A DNA stretch of 64,000 bases, taken from the NCBI RefSeq assembly GCF_003583405.1, contig NZ_QXEC01000013.1:92932-156931 (forward strand), written 5' to 3'. The notes beneath the pieces were generated by a model. It was not told the DNA's origin, searched no databases, and saw nothing but the letters and a program-made list of their open reading frames with translations. Origin of the DNA: Micromonospora radicis. Lineage in GTDB: Bacteria; Actinomycetota; Actinomycetes; Mycobacteriales; Micromonosporaceae. Below, in pieces: positions 51,039 to 59,819 of this stretch. Numbering within the stretch: position 1 is the stretch's first letter; each line of letters begins with the position of its first letter. A program made the translations under genes and the position numbers.

Positions 51039-52115
51039 GTGAACCGCAACGTGCTCTCGCGGCGCGTCCTCGCCGGCGTCGCGCTTGCCGCGCTCGCGCT
51101 TACCGGCTGTGCAAGCAACGACAACAGCACGGAGCCGGGCGGCAGCGGCGGCGACAGCGCTTACGCGAACCTGTCCGGCGAGTTGAAGGCGTCCGGCGCC
51201 AGCTTCCCCGACGCGTACTACCAAGAGGTCATCGAGGAGTTCAAGGGCGCGGCCGCCAACGTGACGGTCACCTACAACGCGACCGGGTCGGGCACCGGAA
51301 AGAAGCAGTTCGGTGAGGGCCTGGTCGACTTCGCCGGCACCGACAGCCTGGTCAAGGACACCGACGGGGTGACCGCCGGTTCGTTCCTCTACGTACCGAC
51401 GGTGGCCGCGCCGATCACGGTCTCGTTCAACCTGCAGGGCGTCGACAAGCTTCAGCTCAGCCCGGAGACGCTCGCCAAGATCTTCCAGGCCGACATCAAG
51501 ACCTGGGACGACGCGGCGATCAAGGCCGACAACCCGGGCGTCGAACTGCCCAGTACCCCGGTCGTCGTCGCGCACCGCTCGGACGGCTCCGGCACCACCA
51601 ACAACTTCACCAAGTACCTGGACGCGGCCGCGGCCGGCACCTGGAAGCTCGGCAGCGGTGACACGGTCAACTGGCCGGCCAGCACCCAGGGCGGCGAGAA
51701 GAACACCGGTGTCGCGCAGATCGTGCAGCAGACCAACGGCGCCGTGGGCTACGTCGACCTGAGCGACGCCAAGGCCACCGGCCTGAAGTTCGCCGCCATC
51801 AAGAACAAGGACGGCCAGTTCGTCGAGCCGACGCTCGACGGTACGACCGCCGGCCTGGAGGGTGCCGAGATCGCCGCCGACCTGAGCTACAACCCGCTCA
51901 ACGCCGCCGGTGCCACCGCGTACCCGATCACCGCGCCGACCTTCATCATCGTGAAGACCTCGTACGGCGACGCCGCCAAGGCCGAACTGGTCAAGGGCTT
52001 CCTCAAGTACCTGCTCAACGACGGCCAGGAGTTGGCCAAGGAGATCGACTTCGCGCCGCTGCCCGCCTCCCTCAAGGAGAAGGCGCTGGCCCAGGTCGAC
52101 AAGATCCAGGGCTGA
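51039..52115 (+). CDS. pstS: Phosphate-binding lipoprotein PstS
   Basis: The 358-aa lipoprotein has the lipobox LALTGCAS (Cys near residue 23) and the phosphate-binding motifs GASFPDAYYQE, TYNATGSGTGKKQF, FAGTDS and HRSDGSGTTNNF. It delivers phosphate to PstCA. The GTG at 51039 gives a normal signal peptide; an in-frame ATG at 51012 lacks a good ribosome site. A PHO box lies upstream and a strong hairpin downstream. Confidence 0.95.
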   Translation: MNRNVLSRRVLAGVALAALALTGCASNDNSTEPGGSGGDSAYANLSGELKASGASFPDAYYQEVIEEFKGAAANVTVTYNATGSGTGKKQFGEGLVDFAGTDSLVKDTDGVTAGSFLYVPTVAAPITVSFNLQGVDKLQLSPETLAKIFQADIKTWDDAAIKADNPGVELPSTPVVVAHRSDGSGTTNNFTKYLDAAAAGTWKLGSGDTVNWPASTQGGEKNTGVAQIVQQTNGAVGYVDLSDAKATGLKFAAIKNKDGQFVEPTLDGTTAGLEGAEIAADLSYNPLNAAGATAYPITAPTFIIVKTSYGDAAKAELVKGFLKYLLNDGQELAKEIDFAPLPASLKEKALAQVDKIQG

Positions 52116-52147
52116 TCAGGATCGAGATCGCTAGGGCGGTCCAGCTG

Positions 52148-52173
52148 GGGACGGGATCACACGATCCCGTCCC
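52148..52173 (+). terminator. Stem-loop between pstS and pstC
   Basis: GGGACGGGATC (52148-52158) and GATCCCGTCCC (52163-52173) form a perfect 11-bp stem with loop ACAC, 32 nt after pstS and 27 nt before pstC. It probably partially terminates or protects the upstream mRNA, so that the binding protein is made in excess over the permease, a common design in ABC operons. Confidence 0.75.
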
Positions 52174-52200
52174 TAGCGGAGTACCTGAGCTGGAGTGAAG

Positions 52201-53193
52201 ATGACCTTGACGAACAAGTCCCCCGCCTCCCCCTCGACGCTGACCCGGCGCGGCAGCAGCGCCGTGGGCGACCGCGTCTTCTCCTGGTGGACGCTCGGCA
52301 CCGGGCTGCTGGTGCTGGCGGTCCTCGGACTGATCCTCATCACCACCGTCCGGGAGGCCTGGCCCGCGCTCGACGCGATGGGCCTGCGCTTCCTCACCGA
52401 GCGCACCTGGGATCCGAACCCGGCGACCGGTGACGCCGTCTTCGGCGCGCTGTCGTTCGCCTACGGCACCGCCATCTCGTCGTTGATCGCCCTGCTGTTC
52501 GCCGTGCCGATCTCGATCGGTATCGCGTTGTTCCTCACCGAGCTGGCGCCGCGCCGGCTGCGCGCCCCGGCGGTGACCGTGATCGACCTGCTCGCCGCCG
52601 TACCATCGGTGGTCTTCGGCCTCTGGGGCATCCTGGTCGTCGCCCCCGCCCTGGTGCCGGTCTACCAGTGGTGCCACGACGTCCTCGGTGGCGTTCCGGT
52701 GCTCGGCAACCTGTTCGGCCCGGTGGTCAGCGGGCGCAACTACATGACCGCGGGCCTGATCCTGGCGATCATGGTCACGCCGATCATCACGTCGATCACC
52801 CGCGAGGTGTTCAGCACCGTCCCACGGGCCGACAAGGACGCCGCGCTCGCGCTCGGCGCCACCCGCTGGGAGATGATCCGCGGCGCCGTGTTCCCGCACA
52901 GCTTCGGCGGCGTGGTCGGCGCGGTGATGCTCGGCCTCGGTCGGGCGATGGGGGAGACCATCGCGGTGGCCCTGGTCATCGGCGGCTCCACCAACATCAC
53001 CGCCAACCTGTTCGCCCCCGGCAACTCGATGGCCGCCGTCATCGTGCAGCAGTTCGGTGAGTCCACCGGCACCTTCACCGCGGCCCTGATCGGCCTCGGC
53101 GTCGTGCTGTTCGCGATGACCGTGCTGATCAACGTGCTCGCCCAGACGGTGGTCCGTCGGGCCGAGGCCCGGATGAAGGGAAGCGTCGCGTGA
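52201..53193 (+). CDS. pstC: Phosphate ABC transporter permease PstC
   Basis: The 330-aa permease has six TM helices and a permease loop with STVPRADKDAALALGATRWE. The segment TELAPRRLRAPAVTVIDLLAAVPSVVFGLWG (parts: LLAAVPSVVFGLWG) is typical of PstC. ATG at 52201 has GGAG 5 nt upstream. Its stop overlaps pstA by 4 nt. Confidence 0.94.
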   Translation: MTLTNKSPASPSTLTRRGSSAVGDRVFSWWTLGTGLLVLAVLGLILITTVREAWPALDAMGLRFLTERTWDPNPATGDAVFGALSFAYGTAISSLIALLFAVPISIGIALFLTELAPRRLRAPAVTVIDLLAAVPSVVFGLWGILVVAPALVPVYQWCHDVLGGVPVLGNLFGPVVSGRNYMTAGLILAIMVTPIITSITREVFSTVPRADKDAALALGATRWEMIRGAVFPHSFGGVVGAVMLGLGRAMGETIAVALVIGGSTNITANLFAPGNSMAAVIVQQFGESTGTFTAALIGLGVVLFAMTVLINVLAQTVVRRAEARMKGSVA

Positions 53194-54104
53194 CCGTCAC
53201 CGCGGCACCCGCCACCCGCCCGACCGCCGACCGGCCCGACCTGACCCGGGCCGCCCTGTCCGGGCGCCGCCGGTTCACCAACCGTCTCGCCACGGCCGCC
53301 ATCTGGGGGGCCGTGCTGCTCGCCGTCGTCCCGCTGGCCCTGGTGACGTACACGGTCGTCTCCAAGGGCGCCGGGGTGATGAGCCCGAGCTTCCTGACCG
53401 AGGACATCCCGAACTCCTACCGCCGGGTCGGCGGCGGCATGGCACCGGCGATCATCGGCACGCTGCTGATCACCGGTGCCGCCGCGCTGATGGCCATCCC
53501 GCTCGGCGTCTTCGGCGCCATCTACCTCAACGAGTACGGCAAGCAGCGCCCGCTGGCCCGCCTGATCCGGCTGATGGCCGACGTGATGACCGGCGTGCCG
53601 TCGATCGTGATGGGCCTGTTCATCTACATCGCCTGGGTGCGGCTCGTCGGTCAGTTCACCGGCTTCGCCGGGGCGCTGGCCCTGGCCTGCCTGATGCTGC
53701 CGGTGGTCATCCGCAGCAGCGAGGAGATGCTCCGGCTGGTCCCCGAGGAACTGCGGCAGGCGAGCATGGCGCTCGGCGCCCGCAAGTGGAAGACCACCCT
53801 CACCGTGGTGCTGCCGGCGGCGATCTCGGGCATCACCAGCGGTTCGCTGCTGGCCGTGGCCCGGGCGGCCGGCGAGACCGCCCCGATCATCATCGTCACC
53901 GGCATCGCCTTCTCGCCCAACTGGAACCTCTTCGACGGCTCCAACACGGCGCTGCCGGCGCAGATCTTCCGTAACGCCAGCACCTCGTTCCCCGCCGCCC
54001 AGGACCGGGCCTGGGGCGCGGCCCTGACGCTCATCGTGATCGTGCTCGGCTTCACGATCATCGCCCGTTTCATCTCGAGCCGGTTCGCCATCAAGGAGCG
54101 CTGA
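53190..54104 (+). CDS. pstA: Phosphate ABC transporter permease PstA
   Basis: The 304-aa partner permease has six TM helices, [18 protein letters not shown], the EAA-like loop [14 protein letters not shown] and the C-terminal FTIIARFIS. It starts at a GTG that overlaps the pstC stop, and pstB follows after 1 nt. Confidence 0.94.
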   Translation: MTVTAAPATRPTADRPDLTRAALSGRRRFTNRLATAAIWGAVLLAVVPLALVTYTVVSKGAGVMSPSFLTEDIPNSYRRVGGGMAPAIIGTLLITGAAALMAIPLGVFGAIYLNEYGKQRPLARLIRLMADVMTGVPSIVMGLFIYIAWVRLVGQFTGFAGALALACLMLPVVIRSSEEMLRLVPEELRQASMALGARKWKTTLTVVLPAAISGITSGSLLAVARAAGETAPIIIVTGIAFSPNWNLFDGSNTALPAQIFRNASTSFPAAQDRAWGAALTLIVIVLGFTIIARFISSRFAIKER

Positions 54105-54105
54105 C

Positions 54106-54969
54106 ATGGCCAGCAACGACACCGACCTGACCACCCGCCCGTCCGTCGCGGTGCACGCCCCCGGCAGCACCGCCGCCGGCGCCGAGACCACCACCGCGCC
54201 GGTGATGCAGCTGCGCGACGTCAGTGTCTACTACGGCAGCTACGAGGCGGTCCGCGGCACCAGCATGCCGATCCAGCAGAACCAGGTCACCGCGATGATC
54301 GGGCCGTCCGGCTGCGGCAAGTCCACGGTGCTGCGGGCACTCAACCGGATGAACGACCCGATCCCCGGTGCCCGGGTCAGCGGCGACGTCCTGTACCACG
54401 GCCAGGACCTGTACGCCAGGGACGTCGACCCGATCCAGGTCCGCCGCCGCATCGGCATGGTGTTCCAGAAGCCCAACCCGTTCCCGAAGTCCATCTACGA
54501 CAACGTGGCGTACGGGCTGCGGATCAACGGCATCAAGGGCCGGCTCGACGACCACGTGGAGGCGGCGCTGACCCAGGCCGCGCTCTGGGACGAGGTCAAG
54601 GACAAGCTCCGCAAGAGCGCCCTGGCCCTGTCCGGTGGTCAGCAGCAGCGGCTGTGCATCGCCCGGACCATCGCGGTCAAGCCCGAGGTCATCCTGATGG
54701 ACGAGCCCTGTTCGGCGCTCGACCCGATCGCCACCGCGAAGATCGAAGACCTGATGTTCGAGCTGACGAACGACTACACGATCGTGATCGTCACGCACAA
54801 CATGCAGCAGGCGGCCCGGGTCAGCCACTACACCGCCTTCTTCACCGCCGAGGTGGACGACAAGCAGGTGCGCCACGGCCGGCTGGTCGAGTTCAGCCAG
54901 ACCGGCAAGCTCTTCACCAATCCCGCCGACAAGCGTACGGAGGACTACATCACCGGTCGCTTCGGCTGA
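54106..54969 (+). CDS. pstB: Phosphate ABC transporter ATPase PstB
   Basis: The 287-aa ATPase has Walker [20 protein letters not shown] (the RALNRMND extension is PstB-specific), Q-loop [12 protein letters not shown], signature [14 protein letters not shown], Walker [14 protein letters not shown] and switch [13 protein letters not shown]. An N-terminal tail of about 30 residues is longer than usual. It completes pstSCAB. Confidence 0.95.
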   Translation: MASNDTDLTTRPSVAVHAPGSTAAGAETTTAPVMQLRDVSVYYGSYEAVRGTSMPIQQNQVTAMIGPSGCGKSTVLRALNRMNDPIPGARVSGDVLYHGQDLYARDVDPIQVRRRIGMVFQKPNPFPKSIYDNVAYGLRINGIKGRLDDHVEAALTQAALWDEVKDKLRKSALALSGGQQQRLCIARTIAVKPEVILMDEPCSALDPIATAKIEDLMFELTNDYTIVIVTHNMQQAARVSHYTAFFTAEVDDKQVRHGRLVEFSQTGKLFTNPADKRTEDYITGRFG

Positions 54970-55002
54970 GGCCGTGGGCGGCGGTCGATGGTGGGTCGCG
55001 GC

Positions 55003-55040
55003 GGTGCCCGGCGGCACCGGGACGCGGCCACCGGGGCCGC
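55003..55040 (+). terminator. Double stem-loop terminator after pstB
   Basis: Two consecutive hairpins: GGTGCC-CGGC-GGCACC (55003-55018) and GCGGCC-ACCGG-GGCCGC (55024-55040); the second is followed by a T-rich run (CTCTTCTGT). Likely the main terminator of the pst operon. Confidence 0.65.
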
Positions 55041-55127
55041 CTCTTCTGTCCAGCAGTGCGGTGGACCGTCCGACCCGACGAGCCGAACGTCGTGCCGGGC
55101 CTGAACCTGAACCGGAGTCGGGGTGCG

Positions 55128-55871
55128 ATGAACAATCTCGTCGAGGTCACCAGGAGTGACCACCGATCCGACGGGCGTTTCGTGCTGCTCGTGGTGGACG
55201 ACGACGAGGGCGTCGGTGCCGCGCTGGTCGCGCAACTGGCCGACCACCGGGTACGCGGACACCACTATCCGCACGCCGCCGAGGCCCTGCTGGACGCGGG
55301 CGCCCTGCAACCGGACGCCGCGATCGTCGCCGCCGGGCTGACCACCATGAGCAGCACCGAACTGGTCCGGCTGCTCGCCCGCCGGGCCGGCATCCCGACC
55401 GTGGTCGGGGTGGGTGACGACGACGGCGGGGTCGCGGTGGCGGCGCTCAAGGCAGGCGCCACGGCCGGCGTCCGGCGCCCGTACCGGGCCGAGGAGGTGC
55501 TGCCGATCCTGCGGGCGATCCGCCCGGAGACCGCCGGCGCCCTCGACCCGCCGATCGAACTCGGCGGGCTGCGGGTGGACCCGGCGACGTTCGAGGTGAG
55601 CCAGCACGGCCAGATGGTGGCGCTGCCGTTGAAGGAGTTCCGGCTGCTCTACTACTTCATGAGCCACGCCGAGCGCACCGTCACCCGCGAGCAACTGCTC
55701 GCCGCCGTCTGGGGTGCCGTCGCCGACGACACGTCCAACACCCTGACCGTGCACATCAAGCGGCTGCGCCGCCGGCTCGCGCTGGACGGCGACCAGGCTC
55801 CGATGATCGTGACCGTACGCGGGCTGGGCTACCGGTTCGTACCCGCCACGGCGACTCCCTCAGCCTCGTGA
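55128..55871 (+). CDS. OmpR/PhoB-type regulator with a degenerate receiver domain
   Basis: The 247-aa protein has a receiver-like domain (residues 15-130) and an OmpR-type winged helix (about 145-240, NTLTVHIKRLRRRLAL, VRGLGYRFVP). The acidic pocket VVDDDEG is kept. The phospho-acceptor position after PDAAIV (residue 68) is Ala instead of Asp, and the conserved Lys is Arg (GVRRPY). It is therefore probably not switched by phosphorylation. It follows pstB and has no adjacent kinase. ATG at 55128. Confidence 0.85.
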   Translation: MNNLVEVTRSDHRSDGRFVLLVVDDDEGVGAALVAQLADHRVRGHHYPHAAEALLDAGALQPDAAIVAAGLTTMSSTELVRLLARRAGIPTVVGVGDDDGGVAVAALKAGATAGVRRPYRAEEVLPILRAIRPETAGALDPPIELGGLRVDPATFEVSQHGQMVALPLKEFRLLYYFMSHAERTVTREQLLAAVWGAVADDTSNTLTVHIKRLRRRLALDGDQAPMIVTVRGLGYRFVPATATPSAS

Positions 55872-56401
55872 ACAGCGAGCCCGGCCCGCCGTCCGGAATC
55901 ACCACGACCGGGACCGCCCCGGAGGGGATGGTGCTGGTGGCGGTGCCGCTGGCATACGTGCCGCAGGTGGCCCGCCTGCTGGCCGACCTCGACGCCCGGC
56001 AGCGGATCCCACCGGTGCCGCGACACCGTCCGGCGCCGGAGCGCCGGGTGACGGACTGGACCGTCGACGAGTTGCGCCGGCTGGGCCAGGGCCGCAGCGC
56101 CACCCACCGTACGGTGGCCGTCGTGCTCGACGCGCTCGCGGCCGAGCCGGGCCGGCAGTTCACCGTGCGCGAGCTGAGCCAGGTCACCGGACGGCCACGA
56201 CAGAAGATCATCGGGGCGATGGCGGGGCTCACCCGGTTGCTGAAGGCGCACCATGACTACGCCGGGCGGGGCCTCCCGTTCGAGCGGGTGGCCGGCCGGT
56301 CGGAGGCGCCCCGGGAACTCGCCTACCGGCTGGACGCCGAGCGGGCGGCCCGCTGGCGGGAGGCCCGCCCGTCCCGGTCGGCCGGGAACCGGTCGCCGTA
56401 G
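55868..56401 (+). CDS. Hypothetical protein with winged-helix-like domain
   Basis: The 177-aa protein has a Pro-rich N-terminus and a helical region (about 60-140) resembling a winged helix (FTVRELSQVTGRPRQKIIGAMAGLT). Basic C-terminal tail. It overlaps the preceding regulator by 4 nt, so it is co-expressed with it and may act in the same control circuit. Similar actinobacterial proteins (DUF6416-like) are uncharacterised. Confidence 0.7.
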   Translation: MNSEPGPPSGITTTGTAPEGMVLVAVPLAYVPQVARLLADLDARQRIPPVPRHRPAPERRVTDWTVDELRRLGQGRSATHRTVAVVLDALAAEPGRQFTVRELSQVTGRPRQKIIGAMAGLTRLLKAHHDYAGRGLPFERVAGRSEAPRELAYRLDAERAARWREARPSRSAGNRSP

Positions 56402-56497
56402 GTGGGTCCGGCCGGCACCGAGCGGGTGTCGGGGGAGCGGTCGTTTACCGCCGGTGGGCCGGGGTAACCAGCGCAGCGCTCACGACGGGAGGGTGCC

Positions 56498-56866
56498 GTG
56501 CGGTTTCCCCTGTTCGTCGACGCGGTGTCGCGTCGCTCCGGCCTGTCGCCCGAACTGTCCGCGGTGGTGGCCCGCGCGGTGCTGGGCACCGTGGCGGAGC
56601 GGATGACCGGCGGCGCGTCCAGCGACCCGACCGGCTACCTGCCGCAGGAGTTGAGCGGCGGACCGGCGTCCCCGATCGCACCCGAGGAGTTCCTGCGCCG
56701 GGTCGGCGAGCGGGCCGGGGTGGACGAGCAGACGGCGGGTGTCGGCGCCGCGGCGGTCTTCGCGACGTTGCGCGAGGCGGTCACCGTCGACGAGTTCCGG
56801 GAGCTGGTCGCCCGGCTACCCGGCGCTGCCGGTCCGATCTTGGGTCCGGACGACGGGCACCCGTAG
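56498..56866 (+). CDS. DUF2267 family protein
   Basis: The 122-aa acidic helical protein matches DUF2267: FVDAVSRRSGLSPELSAVVARAVL followed by LPQELSGG and EFLRRVGERAGVD. Function unknown; relatives are small cytoplasmic proteins often near stress genes. GTG start after GGGAGGG. Confidence 0.78.
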   Translation: MRFPLFVDAVSRRSGLSPELSAVVARAVLGTVAERMTGGASSDPTGYLPQELSGGPASPIAPEEFLRRVGERAGVDEQTAGVGAAAVFATLREAVTVDEFRELVARLPGAAGPILGPDDGHP

Positions 56867-56973
56867 CGCGCCAGCCCCGGCCGCCCTGGACCTCGCTGCC
56901 GCCGCACCGCTGCCGCCCGCGCCGGGCTGCCAACCGGGGCCGCCCTGCCGGTGGGCCGTCCGGCGAGTACCGA

Positions 56974-56979
56974 TAGGCT
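56974..56979 (+). promoter_or_regulatory. -10 box for a leaderless gene
   Basis: TAGGCT lies 7 nt before the GTG at 56987, the spacing of leaderless actinobacterial promoters. It supports that GTG as the start. Confidence 0.45.
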
Positions 56980-56986
56980 GCCCGCC

Positions 56987-57466
56987 GTGGCAGGTCTGTT
57001 GAGGAGTGTGGCGGCCCGCGTCGGCGCGGTGATCCCGACGCCCCGCCGTTCCGGGCCGAGTCCGGCCAAGGTCGCGCGGCCGCGCCAGGTCACCGCCCTG
57101 CAACGCCGGGAGCTGTCGTACGCCCCGGAGCCCGACGGGCAGGCCGACCCGGGGGAGATCGTCTGGACCTGGGTGTCCTACGAGGACGATCCCCGCCAGG
57201 GCAAGGACCGGCCGGTGCTGGTGGTGGGACGGCACAGCCGGACGCTGTTCGGGCTGATGCTCTCCAGCCGTGACCGCGACGGCGAGCGGCACTGGCTGGC
57301 GCTCGGGCCGGGCGAGTGGGACCGGGACAAGCGACCCAGCTGGGTACGGCTGGACCGGGTGCTGACCATGCGCGAGGACGGTATCCGACGCGAGGGTGCG
57401 GTGCTGGACCGGCCCCGCTTCGACCGGGTCTGCCAGGCGCTGCGCGCCGGCTACGGCTGGCACTGA
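56987..57466 (+). CDS. PemK/MazF-like protein
   Basis: The 159-aa protein has a basic N-terminus (about 1-50) and a PemK/MazF-type beta barrel (about 60-155) with GEIVWTWVSYEDD, RPVLVVGRH and LGLMLSSRDR-like segments. PemK/MazF toxins are mRNA interferases, but this one has no antitoxin gene next to it and is longer than typical toxins (about 110 aa). Its role as a toxin is therefore doubtful; it could be a housekeeping-type homologue. Confidence 0.75.
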   Translation: MAGLLRSVAARVGAVIPTPRRSGPSPAKVARPRQVTALQRRELSYAPEPDGQADPGEIVWTWVSYEDDPRQGKDRPVLVVGRHSRTLFGLMLSSRDRDGERHWLALGPGEWDRDKRPSWVRLDRVLTMREDGIRREGAVLDRPRFDRVCQALRAGYGWH

Positions 57467-57582
57467 ACCGCGCCGACTCGGCCGCCCTTGTGCGACGTGC
57501 GCTACGGCCGTCCTGAGTCGCCCCGGGCGCCGACTGCTCCGCGCGCCGGATGTCGCCGACGCCAACGCCCGCGGCCGGGCCG

Positions 57583-58230
57583 TCAGCACTCGGCGAGGTG
57601 CGCGGTGTCCCGCAGCACGCGCCGGGACCGGGCCGCCCCGATGCCCTTGGCCTGGTACATCGCCGCGTCGGCGCGGTCGAGCGCCTCGGTCAGCCCGGTG
57701 CCGTGCACCGGTGCCAGCCCGACCGAGGCGGTCACCCGGAGCGTGGCGGTACCCAGCGGGATCGGCGCGGCGAGCATGTCGCACAACCGGCGGGTGGCGT
57801 GCTCGATCCACCGGTGGTCGACGGTCGGGGTGACCAGCAGCCCGGCGAACTCGTCGCCGCCGAGCCGGGCCACCAGGTTGTCACCGGCGAAGGCGGCGAG
57901 CCGCTCGGCGACGCTGATCAGCACGTGGTCGCCGGCCGCGTGGCCGTACCGGTCGTTGATCTGCTTGAAGTCGTCGAGGTCCAGCACGACCGCGACCAGT
58001 GGACGGCCGGCGCCGTCGGTCAACAGGGTCGCGGCGAGCCGGTAGAAGGCGCGGCGGTTGGGCAGCCCGGTCAGCGGGTCGTGGCTGGCGGCGTGCCGTT
58101 CGGCGGTCAGCTCGGCCTGTAGCCGGCCGATCTCGGCCTCGGCGCGGACGGCCCGGCGTCCCAGCTGCCAGGAGGAGAGCAGCGCTCCCACGGCGCAGAT
58201 GCCGGACGCGACGGTCAGCGGATCCGGCAC
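57583..58230 (-). CDS. GGDEF-domain diguanylate cyclase
   Basis: The 215-aa protein has one N-terminal TM helix (about 5-25), a short coiled coil and a GGDEF domain with DPLTGLPNRRAF, DLDDFKQIND and the active-site RLGGDEFAGLL (near residue 125). All catalytic residues are present, so it should make cyclic di-GMP. There is no sensory domain and no RxxD inhibitory site in the usual place. GTG at 58230 follows GGGAGAGG. Confidence 0.9.
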   Translation of the reverse strand: MPDPLTVASGICAVGALLSSWQLGRRAVRAEAEIGRLQAELTAERHAASHDPLTGLPNRRAFYRLAATLLTDGAGRPLVAVVLDLDDFKQINDRYGHAAGDHVLISVAERLAAFAGDNLVARLGGDEFAGLLVTPTVDHRWIEHATRRLCDMLAAPIPLGTATLRVTASVGLAPVHGTGLTEALDRADAAMYQAKGIGAARSRRVLRDTAHLAEC

Positions 58231-58377
58231 CAACCCTCTCCCTTCGCCGTGACGCGTGCCCAGCACCGGCCGACGGGGTCGCAGACACCTCGTTTCCCCT
58301 GTTGGCGGCCAGGTTTGCGTAACAGATCGTGAGCGGATGGGCACCGCGTACATGCGCTATCATGCTCGCTGTCCAAT

Positions 58378-58404
58378 GCAGATGCAATAGCAGATGCACG
58401 TGCA
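58378..58404. promoter_or_regulatory. GCAGATGCA direct repeats and palindrome in a divergent promoter region
   Basis: GCAGATGCA occurs at 58378-58386 and 58390-58398 (12-bp spacing); the second runs into the palindrome TGCACGTGCA (58395-58404). The region separates the GGDEF gene from the DUF397/XRE genes and is less GC-rich than average. The XRE protein encoded nearby is a candidate binder. Confidence 0.45.
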
Positions 58405-58485
58405 TATCGCCCGATGTCCACACCGTCCCCTCGTGCCGCTACCGCTCCTCCCACGGCGCCGGCGCCAATCGGAGAGAACACACCC

Positions 58486-58728
58486 ATGCCGCAGCAGCCG
58501 CCAAACGGTGTCCCCGTCCACCAGTTACCGCCCCTCGCCTGGCAGAAGAGCCGGCGCAGCAATCCCAGTGGAAACTGCGTCGAACTGGCGGAGTTGCCCG
58601 GGGGAGCGGGGATCGCGATGCGAAACTCCCGGCACCCGGAGGGGCCGGCGCTGATCTACACCGTCGACGAGATCGCGGCGTTCGTGCTCGGCGCCCGTGA
58701 CGGCGACTTCGATCACCTGATCGGCTGA
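58486..58728 (+). CDS. DUF397 domain protein
   Basis: The 80-aa protein is a typical DUF397: WQKSRRSNPSGNCVELAELPG, then MRNSRHPEGPALIYTVDEIAAFV. In actinobacteria such proteins are paired with XRE regulators of the DUF5753 type and may act as antitoxin- or anti-regulator-like partners. ATG 58486 follows GGAGAG. Here it precedes its presumed XRE partner; most pairs show the opposite order. Confidence 0.88.
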   Translation: MPQQPPNGVPVHQLPPLAWQKSRRSNPSGNCVELAELPGGAGIAMRNSRHPEGPALIYTVDEIAAFVLGARDGDFDHLIG

Positions 58729-58858
58729 CCTCGCATCCCATTGACGGGATTAGCCGCGCCGGGACGGAGGTTCACCTCACTCATGGTTCATGGCATGCTT
58801 ACACGTCGGTCGGGCCGGTCCAGCGGCGCGACCGCGGACGGCATGCGGAGGACGGCAG

Positions 58859-59746
58859 GTGACCATGGTTTCCGCCGAGGAGGGCCCGGCGGCGGGCCCG
58901 ACCGTGCTGCGGATGCTGCTGGGTGCGCAACTGCGGCGGCTGCGGGAGTCGCGTGGCGTGACCCGCGAGAACGCCGGCTGGGAGATCCGCTCCTCCGAGT
59001 CGAAGATCAGCCGGATGGAACTGGGCCGGGTCGGCTTCAAGGAACGCGACGTCGCCGACCTGCTCACCCTCTACGGCGTCACGGTCGAGCAGGAGCGTGC
59101 CGCGCTGCTCAAGCTGGCCCGCGACGCCAACAATCCGGGCTGGTGGCACCGGTACGGCGACGTGCTGCCCTCGTGGTTCCAGTCCTACCTGGGCCTGGAG
59201 GCCGCCGCGGCGCTCATCCGCAGCTACGAGGTCCAGTTCGTGCCGGGGCTGCTACAGACCCGCGAGTACGCCCGCGCGGTGGTGCTGCTCGGTCACGGTC
59301 AGGCCGGGCCGAGTGAGATCGACCGCCGGGTGGATCTGCGGATGCGGCGCCAGGACCTGTTGCGCCGACCGCGTCCACCCCGGTTGTGGGCGGTGGTCGA
59401 CGAGGCGGCGCTCCGGCGTCCGATCGGCGGGCCGCAGGTGATGCGCGGCCAGCTTCAGGCGCTGATCGAGGCGACCCGAACCCCGAACGTCCGGCTGCAG
59501 GTCATCCCGTTCGCCGCCGGTGGGCACGCCGCCGCCGGTGGTGCCTTCACCATCCTGCGCTTCGGTGACCAGGATCTGCCCGACATCGTCTACATCGAGC
59601 AGTTGACCAGCGCGCTCTACCTCGACAAGCGGGAGGACCTCGAGTTCTACGCGGTGGCCATGGAGCGGCTCTGCGTCGAGGCCGAGCCGCCGGAGCGTAC
59701 GCCCGAGATCCTCGAACGGATGATCGCCGACCTCGACGCCGAGTGA
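58859..59746 (+). CDS. XRE-family regulator with DUF5753 domain
   Basis: The 295-aa protein has an N-terminal helix-turn-helix (about 15-75, LGAQLRRLRESRGVTRENAG and SESKISRMELGRVGF) and a DUF5753 domain (about 95-285, QSYLGLEAAAALIRSYEVQF, PGLLQTREYARAV). Such regulators control differentiation or antibiotic genes in actinobacteria. GTG at 58859 has GGAGG 7 nt upstream. Confidence 0.92.
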   Translation: MTMVSAEEGPAAGPTVLRMLLGAQLRRLRESRGVTRENAGWEIRSSESKISRMELGRVGFKERDVADLLTLYGVTVEQERAALLKLARDANNPGWWHRYGDVLPSWFQSYLGLEAAAALIRSYEVQFVPGLLQTREYARAVVLLGHGQAGPSEIDRRVDLRMRRQDLLRRPRPPRLWAVVDEAALRRPIGGPQVMRGQLQALIEATRTPNVRLQVIPFAAGGHAAAGGAFTILRFGDQDLPDIVYIEQLTSALYLDKREDLEFYAVAMERLCVEAEPPERTPEILERMIADLDAE

Positions 59747-59819
59747 TCCCACCGGGTACGCGCACCGAGCGTGAGGGTGGGTGGTGCGCCGGCGGGCGGA
59801 CCAGGCAGACTGGGCGACG

